Shown in pieces: positions 1 through 10,612 of a stretch of 64,000 nt of DNA; positions within the stretch are counted from its first letter, which is position 1, and each line of letters begins with the position of its first letter. Under the pieces are notes generated by a model. That model was not told where the DNA came from and did no database searches. It was given only the letters and a program-made list of their open reading frames with translations. The stretch comes from Sitta carolinensis. Lineage: Eukaryota; Chordata; Aves; Passeriformes; Sittidae. Location of the stretch: contig JAVUNC010000005.1 in NCBI GenBank assembly GCA_032173965.1, positions 1,426,001 through 1,490,000 on the forward strand, written 5' to 3'. Position numbers and translations under genes: made by a program.

Positions 1-535
1 CCTTGGCCCCAGGGGGTGAAAACTGGGGGGGACTGGTGTCCCAAAATTTGAGAGGCTGTTGTTTTTTTGGAACTGACCAGAGCATCTTTAAAAAGAGAAA
101 CCCTAGAAGCAGCTCTGGTCCATGCACAGTGGTGAGAGCACTGGACATGGAGGAAGAGGCCACGGTATGGTGCAAGAAGGACTCCTATCTCTCCTTGATG
201 AACTGAGTACTGATTATCAGAAGGGTGGTAATGGACTGAAGATTAATTATCTAAAAAGTGGTAACTTGACTGGGAATCTTTAGTTTGTTTTACTGTGTTG
301 AGAACTTGGGTGGGGGGGGAGGAAGAGTGTTTTTTAAAGTTTTCATCCTCTTCTATGTGTATCTTCTTTACATATTATAAGTAAATGAAGTTCTTCTTTC
401 CTTTTGTTTCTAAATTAGAAACTGTTTTGCTCTGTTTTTGGTCACATCTCATAGCAAGCACCAGGGACAGTATATCTTCATGGGGGCACTGGCTTTGTGC
501 CAGTGTCTAACCATGACAAGTGTGTTTTTACCCCA

Positions 536-830
536 CACCATCCAGTCCCACCCCCTGCCGTGGGCAGGGACACCTTCTACTATCCCAGGTTGTCCCAAGC
601 CTCGTCCAACCTGTCCTTGGCCACTTTCCAGGGATCCAGGGGCACCCACAGCTTCTCTGGACCATGTGTGCCAGGCCCTCACCACCCTCACAGCCAAAAG
701 TTTCTCCCCATCCAACACTGCTCTCTGGCAGTTTGAAGCAATTGCCTCTTGCCATGTCCCTCCATCCCTTGTCCCAGGTTCTGCTCCAGCTCTCTTGGAG
801 CCCCCTGAGGTACTGGAAAGGGCTTTAAGT
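536..830 (-). mobile_element. CR1 LINE 3' fragment
   Basis: Read on the minus strand, this carries the avian CR1 end: a 'gtgtccctgcccacggcaggg' type segment, the 'ccaggttggacgaggcttgg' type segment and 'agagaagctgtgg'. The extreme 3' tail is missing or diverged. The frames open on both strands here are repeat artefacts. Confidence 0.8.
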
Positions 831-1480
831 TTATGGCATTTAATTCTTACCATGGGCCCTTTTGTAGATTTGACCTGGGCTGAGCCTCTCTTGCTTGGGC
901 AATGCCTGGACACTCCTTGGAGGACGATAATTTCCAAGATGTAACATAAACAACCTTACTGAGTTTAGGATTAGGAGAGGAGTGGTTATTTAGGCTTCAT
1001 AGGTGTGATTCTTAATGCTGGATCCCAGGTCCAGAGGACAGGTTAGGGTCTATTTTATTTGCCAGTGAAGATTTAGCTCAGTAGTTCTTACTCTAGATCT
1101 ATGGGAATGGTGTGCATTTATTTTTTTCCTTTTTTTTTTATTCCCTTTTGACAGAACTTAGGTATGTTTAAGACATTTTCAGCAGACTTTCACTTGATTG
1201 GTGAGTCTTGACTGGTAAAACTAACTGGTAAAGCAGTAGGAAAAAGGCTTAATGTAATGTATCCTGCTGGGCTGTCATTCAAGAGAACCAACTTTCCAGT
1301 TCTCCTTCTGGCTGTAACTCATTGTGCAACTTTGGAGAGGTTTTTTTTCCACTTCTTTCTCCAGTCCTCCCTGATTTTTTGTCAGCCTGCATGAATCACA
1401 GGCACGTTACGCAACGGATGGACACTTCCCAAATGGCTAAAAAACTGGTGACTTCAGCTGTTTACCCCCTTCTTCTTTCT

Positions 1481-1490
1481 TTCTTTGCAG
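1481..1490 (+). other. PLXNA4: 3' splice site of the PLXNA4 exon
   Basis: The acceptor TTCTTTGCAG ends at 1490. It is preceded from about 1461 by an almost uninterrupted pyrimidine tract. This strength fits constitutive use. Confidence 0.85.
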
Positions 1491-1673
1491 CTGTTAACAA
1501 TTGATGACAATTTCTGTGGCCTGGATATGAATGCCCCCTTGGGAGTATCATCCATGGTGCGAGGGCTGCCCATTTTCACCGAGGATGGGGACAGGATGAC
1601 CTCAGTGATTGCCTACGTCTACAAGAACCACTCCCTGGCTTTTGTGGGCACCAAGAGTGGGAAGCTCAAGAAG
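1491..1673 (+). CDS. PLXNA4: PLXNA4 internal coding exon (C-terminal part of sema domain)
   Basis: This is one internal exon of a class A plexin, a single-pass membrane receptor for semaphorins (with neuropilins) in axon guidance. It is preceded by a pyrimidine tract ending TTTCTTTGCAG (acceptor AG at 1489-1490) and followed by the donor AAG|GTAAGA (GT at 1674). The 183 bases are 61 codons, with both introns in phase 0. The peptide starts [20 protein letters not shown], contains [13 protein letters not shown] and ends [11 protein letters not shown], the conserved last-blade motif of plexin sema domains. From family knowledge, PLXNA4 has [11 protein letters not shown] and [14 protein letters not shown] here, whereas the PLXNA1-3 paralogs have a CGLDxNQPLGG-type sequence, so PLXNA4 is the best call. 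Compared with the mammalian protein as I remember it, a few residues differ around [15 protein letters not shown]. The rest of the gene (signal peptide and most of the sema domain upstream; PSI, IPT, membrane segment and GAP domain downstream) lies outside the window. Confidence 0.88.
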
Positions 1674-1679
1674 GTAAGA
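1671..1679 (+). other. PLXNA4: 5' splice site of the PLXNA4 exon
   Basis: AAG|GTAAGA matches the U1 donor consensus at most positions. The in-frame codons run unchanged up to AAG at 1671-1673. Confidence 0.85.
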
Positions 1680-1812
1680 CCAATGTGGTTCTCCAACTCA
1701 GATTGTTGTATTTTTTATGGTGATTTAAGTGTTGCATCGAGCACGAGTGCAGTTCTTGTCCTAAGGTGCTCCTGTTTTGAGGATGAAAAATGGTTTGGTT
1801 GGCAAAAATAAA
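1674..1812 (+). promoter_or_regulatory. possible intronic read-through and polyadenylation site
   Basis: If the exon's donor is not used, the plexin frame stays open for 45 more codons (1674-1808). It then meets TAA at 1809-1811, which lies inside an AATAAA hexamer (1807-1812). A T-rich then G-rich stretch follows. This would give a truncated protein containing most of the sema domain but no membrane segment. I see the open frame and the hexamer directly; use of the site is inference, and AATAAA is common in AT-rich introns. Confidence 0.3.
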
Positions 1813-1829
1813 TATGTTTCGCTCTCTAG

Positions 1830-2170
1830 GGATGGAGATGATCTGAGAAAGGATAAAATCCTTCTTCCAAATGGTTATTCATCAGGAAATTAATGCTTCA
1901 GAAGTGAAACCACAGCCCCAGTCGCAGATGGACGTGATGTAATTTGCATCCAACAGAAATTTCTGTGCTCAGACCATCTCTAATTGAGTCGTTGATCACA
2001 GGGTGTCTGTGCACGCCGGAGAAAAACTGACTGGGCCTGAAGTTTGGGAAACAGGATTCATGCTCTGGAGGTCTTTCTTCAGGGCAGTGTGACCAGGCTG
2101 TGATTTCACCACGAGCCCAGCACGGGATTCGTGGCCGCCCCGTTGACATCAGGCTGGGGGTTTGTGCTGA
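1830..2170. promoter_or_regulatory. candidate noncoding element next to the exon
   Basis: This is unique, repeat-free sequence just downstream of the exon with a perfect octamer ATTTGCAT (1942-1949) and more CpG than its neighbours (around 1985-2015 and 2105-2140). Function is inference only. Confidence 0.2.
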
Positions 2171-5100
2171 AGGAAGAGGGTTTGCATCAAAGGAAAGCTG
2201 TGTCCTGAGCCATAAGGAGCTTTATGTTTAGTGTTGATGCCACACAACCAGAATCCAGGGTGTGTCTGTGGGCATTCTCTCTGGAAATGTGCCCGTTGCC
2301 TGGCTGGGGTTTGCCTTGTGGAGCACTCAAAGAGGCTGGAGAGGTGGGATCCTCCACCTGTGGCTTTCCCAAGGAAAGAGGAGCTGTTGGAAGTGAGCTG
2401 ATGATGGACACTGCCTCCATTTCAGCCCCTCAGTGCCAGTCTGACAATGTTGGCCTGAATGTTCAGCTCAGGAGTGTTGAAGAAAGTTGCCTGTGCCAGG
2501 AGAGGGTGGCTTTTCCATGGAAATGGAGAAGAGGAGAAGCTGGGAAGGGAGGCTGGGTTGAGCCTTCTGGTGGTTTAGGATGTTGTTTCCTCTTTCAATC
2601 CCTTTTGCAAGTAAAGACTTCCAAGCTGGGGCAAATAAAGTGCTGTGAAAAGCTGACCCACTGTGGCTTGTGGGGAGTGAAGGGAGCAGGTCATATGTGT
2701 TTGTTCATGGATGCTTAGGCATAGTCTGGAATCTCTGGTTTTATTCCTCTACCTGTTTCTTCACTTGAAAAGCAACTCTGGGTTGTAAATTCACATGGCA
2801 TTTCCCCCTGCTGAGGGAGGAATGGGATCTTGCCCACTGGCAAATGCCTCTGGCTGTGTTTGAAACAGAGGAAAGGCTGCTTGTGCTTTTGAAAGGAAAA
2901 TATGGTATTTTTTTCCTTTATTCAGGCATGTGAAAAAGGAGCCAAATTGTTTTTAAGCGGTCATAATAAAAATAATCTCCTCCCCTGGCTAATTAGGTTT
3001 TGCTTCCCTGTCATGTGTGATATCATAATAAACTGTTCAGTTGTCCAGTCAGTCTCTTGGAGGGAAGGAAATGGGGTAGCTGAGACCTGAATGGTAAATA
3101 ACAAAAAGACCTAAACACTTAGTGACTGGCTCTCCCTGCACTCACAAGCTTTTGGTTGGGGTTTCTTTTGGCTTCAGGAGAAGAATACTCAGCCACAGCT
3201 CTGCCTTTGCAGGTCACATTGCAGAGTCCAAGATCTGATTCCTTTTTAATAGGGGAAAATAGGAGAGAAAGCTGTCTGTGCTTTCTGGAGTGTGGTAGGG
3301 AGCAGGGACAGCCTTATAGGGTAAAGAATGAGCAGAGGAGAGCTGAAGTGGCTGATGTAATTTGAGAAAGGGAATAAAATAAAGCTTTTTCCTAACGTGC
3401 TGAATATTCTGCTTGTGATAGTTCCCACATTGGAGCAGGGCTGGAGCCTTGGGCTGAGATATGCTCAGGTGAATAAGTTTTCCCCCAAGAGGCAGAACAT
3501 GAAGCAAAATGGGGCTCCCCTAATCACGTGTGATTGTTTTGGACCTGTTGATCCTGGAAACCTTTAGGTCCTGTAGGTTCAGCCCAATCCTTGCTGTGAT
3601 TTCTGCAATCCTCCTCATATTGTCCCCCTCCAGTGCCCCCAAGGGTGCTTGACCCTGGGACAGCCACCTCTCACCTCCTCGGGGTGGTTTGCACTCAGGA
3701 TTTCCCCCTGATGCTCTCTCACCCCTGCCATGGGCCTCTGGATGCTTTGCTTTCCACCTTGGCTCATCAGTCAGGTGCTGCAAGGAAGATGCTGCATCGG
3801 GGTTGCAGCCCCAACATAATCCGTGATTTTAGCATGAAGTTTGTTTTCTGTTCAAAACCAGCAGTAACTTGGAGTAAGACTTGCAGGATTAGATGAAACT
3901 CCTGGACAAATCCCAGGAATTGGGAATTTTTTTTTTTTTTTTTTTGTGCTGTTGGGTCTACCAGGCATGTCACACTCTGCTGCTTCTCCTGGTGCAGTGC
4001 AGCTCCTCCTGGTCAAGCTGCAGTGGAATATTTTGGATGGCATGAAAGAGGAGTCCTGAGATTATCCCCAAGATAGCAGGATTTATTCTGTGCTTGGAAG
4101 ACCTGCTGCAAGTCATTACAAGATGGTTTTGGAGAAACTTTGCTGCTTTTTTTTCCTGCAGTTTCAGTATTTTCCTCTCTGTGTGTTTTTTTTTTTGTTT
4201 TGTTTTTTTTATGGATGAAAGTGGCAGACTGTGTATCAGATTTTGATTTATGTGATCCATGAATGCTCTGCAAAATACCCACAGTCATAAAGCAATATCT
4301 GTTAGTTGATATACAAATGTCACATGTGTCAGAGGAATTTATCCAGTGGCACACATGACTGAAGGAAAATATTGTGCTTTACAGGAACATGTCATTAAAA
4401 TGAATACTAGCAGAGTATCAGGAATCTGCCCATGTAACCAAGACAACAAAGAGAGAAAGAAAAGGAAAAACCAAGATAGAGATAGGGTAGGGAAAGTGTG
4501 AGTGAAACCGAATGACACGCTTGGCCCCAGCTATTTCACTGCCCCAGGCAAAATACATTTTGCAACCCTTGCTCATTCACAAAGCTCCATGTGCAGTCCA
4601 TCAGGAAGGCACAGAATAATGTGCTGGAGAAATATTCCCTCCAATTCTGCTGCCTTGTCCACGGCACAGCCTGGCCCTGCAGAGGGAAGAAATAAATAGG
4701 AGAAAATTGAGCAGCTCCAGGAAAGGAAAAATTCTCCCGTATCTAACACACAGGAATCTCTGTTCTTGGACTAAAGGTTTATTGGGGGGGTTGTGAGGAT
4801 GGAGATGGGTGGCCCAGGGAGAAGTTCAGTCCTTTGCTCTGCCAGGAACTTCTGGTGTGTCTCCATGTCTCATTTTCTCTCCTGCAAATGGCAGGGAATA
4901 TTTTCCTTGCTCAAAGGGTGCTGGGGAAAATGAATGCATTAAGTGCTGTGAAATCACCTCAAACAGCTTAACTCAACAGATCAGGTGGGAGGGAAAACCA
5001 GCTCCTGACCACTCGTGGCATTGTTTAAAGAGCAATATTTAATCCTTGTGCTTTGGTTAGAACCCAGTGTGTGTGCTTTCCTCCTGTGCTGGCTCTCCCA

Positions 5101-6265
5101 TGGTGTTCCCATGTGTCTGTACCACCTTGGTGGTGAGTGTTCCCACAGTTTTAGTGTAATCCAGGGATCCTGATGGGCTTCCTTGGCAGTAAACCCCTCT
5201 GTACCTTGGGGAATGCTTCAGGCAAAACCCATGGCTGAAATACAGTTGGCAACCCTGGGAGTTTTTAGTGATTTCTTTCAGGAGATGCAAAAAAACCCCT
5301 CACTTGAGTTTAACAAATGTCTGGTTTGTCTCCCTGCAAACAGCACAGGAGCTATTCCTGGGGATGTTCTCCCTGCAAACCACTTTGCTGTAAAACAGTC
5401 AGGTGCCAGAATTCCCTGGCTTTTTATTTTTCCTTTGCTCATTCTCTCATTCCTTGCTTGGCTCTTCACTCCAGTAGCAGGAAAAAAGCAAGGATGGTAC
5501 CCATGTGCTTGGTTTGGATTTTTTTCCTGGTGCTGCTAATACCTGGCATCACTAAGGGAGTGTAGCAGTATTCCATATTCCTTGCATTCTTTCCCCAGGC
5601 ATTTAATTTATGGGTCCCTGCTTCTGTGCAGATCATTCCCAGTCAAGGAAATACAACTCACCTGCAATTATTCTGTGTGTAGGTGCAGGTGTAAAGGGAG
5701 AGTTGAGCTTACAAATGTCAGGCTGGAGGCAGCCCCAGGAATTACATTTCTCACAAAACAAAGCTCTGCTCTATTTTAAAATGTTTATTTGCTAGTGGAG
5801 TAGTAGGAATTTTCACGCATTTGAAACTTCCCTGTAAGTAATTGTTTGGTTCCTTTTTATTCCATCCAAATATTTCACTCAAAGCCTTTTCTATGCTGAA
5901 TTCCTTACAGAGAGAGAACTTTAGCTTAAAAACCAATGCTTTCACTCTGTGGGCTGTATTTAATTTTTCATCAAATCCAGTCAGTTTGTGGTCTTTGAAG
6001 GTTTTTTAGATGTGGGATATTGTGTGGGGTGAAGATTTTCATTTGGATCAGACAGCTCTGAAATCTGGCCAGAACTTCCCACCAGGTATCAGCTCTGGGA
6101 GAACATCCTCAGTATTGCCCAGTTCCATGGGTTATCCATGCTGTGGGTAACCCTGAACCCTTGGGACCCTGCTTTCCTTGGATCCAGAGACAAAGCACCA
6201 CAGGGAGAATTCAAAATCTGAGAGCTGGCTTTTGCAATTCTCATTTTGGCCCCTCTCACAGCAGC
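2171..6265. other. unique intron, nothing distinctive
   Basis: This stretch has no repeat family, exon or RNA gene that I recognise. It contains a 19-base T tract (3927-3945) and T-rich runs around 4147-4210. A few imperfect CR1-like words occur but not enough to call a copy. Confidence 0.5.
3927..3945 (+). repeat. T tract, 19 bases
   Basis: An uninterrupted homopolymer on the sense strand, part of a strand-biased set described in the findings. Confidence 0.9.
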
Positions 6266-6385
6266 GGTGGGGAAGCGCTAAGCTGTGAATGGAAATGTTC
6301 AAGACCAGGTTGGATGGGGCTTGGAGCAACCTGGTGGAGTGGAGGTTGTCCCTGCCCATGGAATTGGTGTCCAGTTCCAGCCAGG
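6266..6385 (+). mobile_element. CR1 LINE fragment
   Basis: A plus-strand piece of the CR1 3' region: 'aaatgttcaagaccaggttg', then 'ggggcttggagcaacctggt', then 'ttgtccctgcccatgg'. It is truncated before the terminal tail. Confidence 0.85.
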
Positions 6386-7299
6386 AGGTTGGAATTTGCC
6401 TCCCCTCCGAGGAGCTGGAGCTGAGGTGGAGGTGCTGGGATTGCCCTGCACAGAACATCAGTCTGGTGGTAACTGCAGGCACAGCCAGAGATTCCCCACT
6501 GCTTCTCCAGGCCAGGGGGTTTCTGAGCACACACAAAACAAGAAGCCCTGCTCGGTTTTGATACTCCCTGGAGGGAATTCTGCAGCTGACAGCTCTGTGT
6601 GAATGCCAGCAGGGAAACTCAGCTCCCTTCTCCTTCCCTCTGCTGCCTTGAAAGACTTGGGGTTCTTTTGAATTTTATTTTTTTCCCCTGGCTGTTTGGC
6701 AGGTGGACTTGACTGCTCTGAAAACACACTGGAGAGACTCTGGCTCCTGCTGGGAAGATGGTTTCTGCAAGAGGGGCTGGTTGACCCTGGCCTCTCCTCA
6801 CAGCTTCCTGAGCCAGCGGGAGTCCGGGTGCTTCACTGACTTGTGGTGGAGCGATGCTGGCTCCTGTCAGAATTTGATGTTTGCAGTTGTCTGTGTCCTA
6901 CCTTGATGTGCAGCCCCTCTTTGAGAGGTTGTTGCCAGCCTAGATGCCTGGAAATTAGTCAGTTTTTTTCTGGATGAAGCACTCCAAGTTGAGGTTTTGG
7001 TAGCTGTGGTGAACTCTGCACTTGGCGCTTGTGTTGGGTGAAAGGAGTGGTGGGAATCAATGTGGGCATTGGGCAGTGGCACAATTTCTCCTGAGTCATG
7101 TAATAATCATTGTCTAGTGAAAATCAAGTCCTAAAACATCACCTAAAAATGAATGGGTTCTGTTCCCATGAGTGAAATCAAAGATGTATGCCAGTAGGTG
7201 GATAGAAAGTGATCACCTTGGGCTCAATTGCCAGGCTGTATCCAGACACTGCACCCAATTTTAGCATGCTCAGAATAAAAACTTTGTTGTCAACCAGAA
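6386..7299. other. unique intron, nothing distinctive
   Basis: No repeat or gene signature is visible. Open frames on both strands in 6450-6730 have no family resemblance. Confidence 0.45.
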
Positions 7300-7726
7300 T
7301 AAGCTCAGGAAATGGTCAAGAGTTTGGCCAGGAGCTGTAGAACCTGCCCTGAGGGGAGGGGATGAGAGAAATGAGCTTATTTAGGCTGGAGATGGGAAAA
7401 TATGGAGGGCCCAGGTAACAGCATTGCCATGCCAGCAGGGATGTTAGTGAGGAGCTGGGGCCAGGTTCCTTCATGTTGGTGAGTGAGGAGAGGATGTGGA
7501 ACAGCAGAGAGAAGCTGGCATGAAAAAATTGCAGTTGCACATAAGGAAAAGCTTTTTGTCCACGAGGACCTTGAAGAAGCAGTTCCCATTCTCAGAGACT
7601 CTCAGGGCCAGAAGGGACAGAAAAACCTGGTCTGATCTCACAGCAGAACCTGCTTTGAACAGGAGGATGGGTTAGAGACCCTGTGAGATCCCTTCCAGCC
7701 TGGGTTCCCCTGTGATCCATCCTCTG
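7300..7726 (+). mobile_element. old CR1 LINE fragment
   Basis: A diverged plus-strand CR1-like copy. Features include 'cttatttaggctggagatgg', 'cataaggaaaagctttttgt', and near the end 'gtgagatcccttccagcctg', which parallels the CR1 3' end. Its divergence is higher than in most copies in the window. Confidence 0.55.
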
Positions 7727-7945
7727 CCCTAAAGCCACGTGAGAGGGGCTCTGTCCAGGCTCTGCTGCTGAACTGGTGCAGCCAGCACTTGTTTGAAATA
7801 CCCACTAAGGGTTCCATCACTGCATCACTGCTTTGCCTCTCACATCCCTCTTTTCCCTCATTTCCATTGCTCTGGGACTTCCAGCTACAACTTGTCCATG
7901 TCTCACACTGCAGCTTGTTGCAGTGTTTAACTGCAGTAGGAAAAC

Positions 7946-7963
7946 TTTTTTTTTTTTTTTTTT
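7946..7963 (+). repeat. T tract, 18 bases
   Basis: An uninterrupted sense-strand T run. Confidence 0.9.
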
Positions 7964-8158
7964 ACTGTGACATGAAGGCTGTTCCTGGGAAGAGCTGGAG
8001 CCTGCTTTTTTTGGCAGAGAGCAATTAATTTTCCGTGTCTCTCCTTCAAGTACCCCTCTCTGCTTTCTGACTACTCAGCAATCTCCATGCTGGTGTGTGG
8101 GGTTTGGCTGAGCTGTGCTTTCACTGGGTGCTTTTCCTACATGTGTCGAGAGCTGCTC

Positions 8159-8183
8159 TTTTTTTTTTTTTTTTTTTTTTTTT
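8159..8183 (+). repeat. T tract, 25 bases
   Basis: An uninterrupted sense-strand T run following 'gctgctc'. Confidence 0.9.
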
Positions 8184-8329
8184 CTTGGATGTTCTGGTTT
8201 AGCTGTGACTCAGAGTCTTGTCAGAGCTGGAATCTTGTGATCATGCAGTGAGATTTGCAAATAACTGTCTAATCCCTCCAAACTCTACACCAGCAGTGCT
8301 GCGCTGTGTGTTTTTACACCCAGCTCCAG

Positions 8330-8880
8330 GTGAGACGTTAATTTTGAAGAGTTAAGGATTTTTTTTTAAGTAGTTGAATTAGCTAAAGTAGATAGATAGG
8401 TTTTGTCTGTAGTTAACAGAAGCCTGATCTTAGATAAACTACGCCAGATCCAGTAACTCATTGCTTGTCAATTTTGTGTTTATGTAACCGTATTGGTAGT
8501 GAAAAACAAAATGTAAAAATAAATCCCAAACCCACAAAATAAGCTACAGACTTCCTATGTTTTCTACCGAAGATTCATTTGTCACATATGCATTAAAAAA
8601 GTAAAGTCAGAACGAAGGAGACTAATTTTTACTTCCTCATAGACCCCCGACTCATTTCAGAGAGCAAACTAGGCATGCTTAATAAGATTTTTTTTTCAAT
8701 TACCATAAGAAACAGAGAAGAAAAAGTGACAGACGTATGGATGTGCATTTGTATTTTGTATATTCAACACTTTTATAAATAAAAAGCTTTGTGATTACCT
8801 GTAATCTTTGCAGTGCGCCTTAGAGAATTATCCCACGATATTAGATCGATATTCATATTTTAATAATTCACAGGAGAAAG
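8330..8880. promoter_or_regulatory. AT-rich candidate conserved noncoding element
   Basis: This is repeat-free, AT-rich sequence dense in factor-like words: TTTATGTAAC (bZIP/PAR type) near 8478, CATATG near 8586, and GATCGATATTC (ONECUT/CUT type, ATCGAT) near 8844. Its unusual composition next to CR1-filled DNA suggests constraint. No alignment was available to test this. Confidence 0.3.
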
Positions 8881-9514
8881 AGCAGGCTCCAGTGAGCCCA
8901 CTGCAGCAGGGAAGGCAGCAGGCTGTACCTTCATCCCCTCAAACCCTTCCTTTAAGTGCAGCCTGCATGTGACAGCTTCGCAGAGCTGGATTTCCCCCCG
9001 GAGGGCTGAGGATGTGCTGGGCAGGGCAGGGGGACGTTAGTGACAAAACCAGACACGAGGAGACAGGTACCAATGCCCTGCTGCCTGTTCCTAGCTGGAA
9101 TCCTTGGGTCCTGCAGCCTCCTGGGATTGTCACCTGCCCTGTGGTGGTGGCAGGTGATTTTCTGTGTGGTGTCAGCAGCTCAGGCTGCGGAGCCTGGCAT
9201 GGGATATGAGGGAAAGCAAATTCACTCCCACGTCCCTCTGGTCCTTCTCTTTGCCCCTTTGTTCTGTGGCTGGAACATCAGGTGATCAGCTTTGGTCTTC
9301 AGCTGCTCCCTCTGCTCTCCTGGGTGACAGAGAGAGGCTGTTTAGCTCTCCGTACACTCCTTTGAATGCCCGGATGGATGCCCGGCCAAAAAGGCTCTTG
9401 TGATGCCTTCCTCCTCTCTATCCTCTTCCTTTTTGACTGGGATAATGACTTTTTCAGGGAGCCCTTGAAGTGCCTCTTGCATCTGCCTTTGATTTGAATG
9501 CCTCTTGCCTGCTG
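8881..9514. other. unique intron
   Basis: GC-richer, non-repetitive sequence. Several overlapping short frames exist on both strands, none with recognisable content. Confidence 0.4.
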
Positions 9515-9790
9515 ACCCTTCTTAAGGGAAGTCGGCTTAAGTGCGGTTCTCCTAATTAGTTTTGCTTTAATTTAATCTTTTGAAATAATTTTATCAAAAA
9601 GAGGAAACCTTCTCCCCACTCCCTTATTTTATCATCTTGTTTTCATGCATGGTCTCTGGGTTTATTTGTCTATTTCCCTTGTCTCTAGATAGGACACCAT
9701 TTGCATATTTGATTAAGCTCCATATGTTATCAGGGAGCCAGTTGAAAGAAGAGCCAGTCCCTGATAAGGCTCCGTGCATCCATCTCTTCC
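9515..9790. promoter_or_regulatory. candidate enhancer with homeodomain and POU motifs
   Basis: This repeat-free block contains the palindromic homeodomain site CTAATTAG (9552-9559) and the canonical octamer ATTTGCAT followed by AT (9699-9706). Several TTTAAT/TAATTT words lie between them. These factor classes are typical of neural enhancers; activity is inferred. Confidence 0.3.
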
Positions 9791-10069
9791 TTTCACCATC
9801 CTCCACGCCATCCCCCTCACCACCCTGCTGCCGTATCTGTGCCCAAAATCAGCTCCTCAGTCTCTCACCTCCTCCCTCTCCTGTTGGCCAGATGACTGAT
9901 GTGTGCCTCAGCTGCTGGTGGGGGGACTGCAGACATCCCAGTCTGACAGCCCTGTCCTTGGGAAGGGTTGGGCACAGGAAAGGAACTGGGGACTGCTGGG
10001 GGGTGAACCCTGGCAGTGACATGCAGGGTCAGTTCCTGCTCTTCCTGCTCAGTGGCAAGTGGAATATGG

Positions 10070-10612
10070 GCCAGCCGTGTCCTGGAGGGCATCAGGCACA
10101 GCTTTGCTGGGTGGCTCAGGGAGGGGGTTGTCCTGCCTTGCTCTCATTCCCAGTCCTGTGTGCAGTTTTGGACGCCACAGTGTAACAAAGATAATTATAA
10201 AGCCATTAGTGACCGAAGGAGGACAGTGAAGATGGGGAAAAAGCCATTTGAGGAGTGTCTGAGGTCGTTTGGGTTTGTTCAGCCTGGGTGGAGGAATCTG
10301 AGGGAGATTACATTGCAGCTTCCTCCTGATGGGCAGAGACTGATCTCCTGTCTGTGACCAGGGATGGACCCCAAGGAACATCTGGAGCTGTGTCAGGGAA
10401 GGTTTGGGGATCAGGAAAAGGTTCTTCCCCCAGAGGGTGATGGCTCTCCAGGGCATGGTCACAGCCCCAGGGCTGCCAGAGCTCCAGGAGCCTTTGGACA
10501 ACCAGGGATGATGCTCAGGTGGGGTTGTTGGGATGTCTGTGCAGGGCCAGGAGCTGCACTGGATGATCCTGGTGGGTCCATTCCAGCTCAGGATATTCTG
10601 TGATTCTCTGAA
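10070..10612 (+). mobile_element. long CR1 LINE 3' segment
   Basis: This is one of the longest CR1 copies in the window. It runs from 'ggagggcatcaggcacagct' through 'gtgtgcagttttggacgcca', 'aagccatttgaggagtgtct', 'tcaggaaaaggttcttcccc', 'gggccaggagctgcactgga' and the tail 'ggatattctgtgattctctg'. The order matches the end of the reverse-transcriptase region and 3' UTR of CR1 families of the J/Y type. Long frames on both strands here derive from the element, not from a host gene. Confidence 0.9.

Larger units (their letters stand above)
1..1490 (+). other. intron upstream of the PLXNA4 exon
   Basis: This stretch has no supportable exon. It holds one minus-strand CR1 fragment (listed separately), a G-rich run near 310-325 and a T-rich run near 1120-1150, then the polypyrimidine tract of the exon acceptor. 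Open frames here have no recognisable protein signature and overlap on both strands inside the CR1 copy. Confidence 0.8.

Noticed and set aside
1322..1504. Open frame running into the plexin exon from upstream
   Set aside because: It is in a different frame from the plexin codons and crosses the polypyrimidine tract and acceptor.
9637..10185. 182-codon open frame on the + strand
   Set aside because: It runs from a candidate noncoding element into a CR1 copy; the protein has no family signature.
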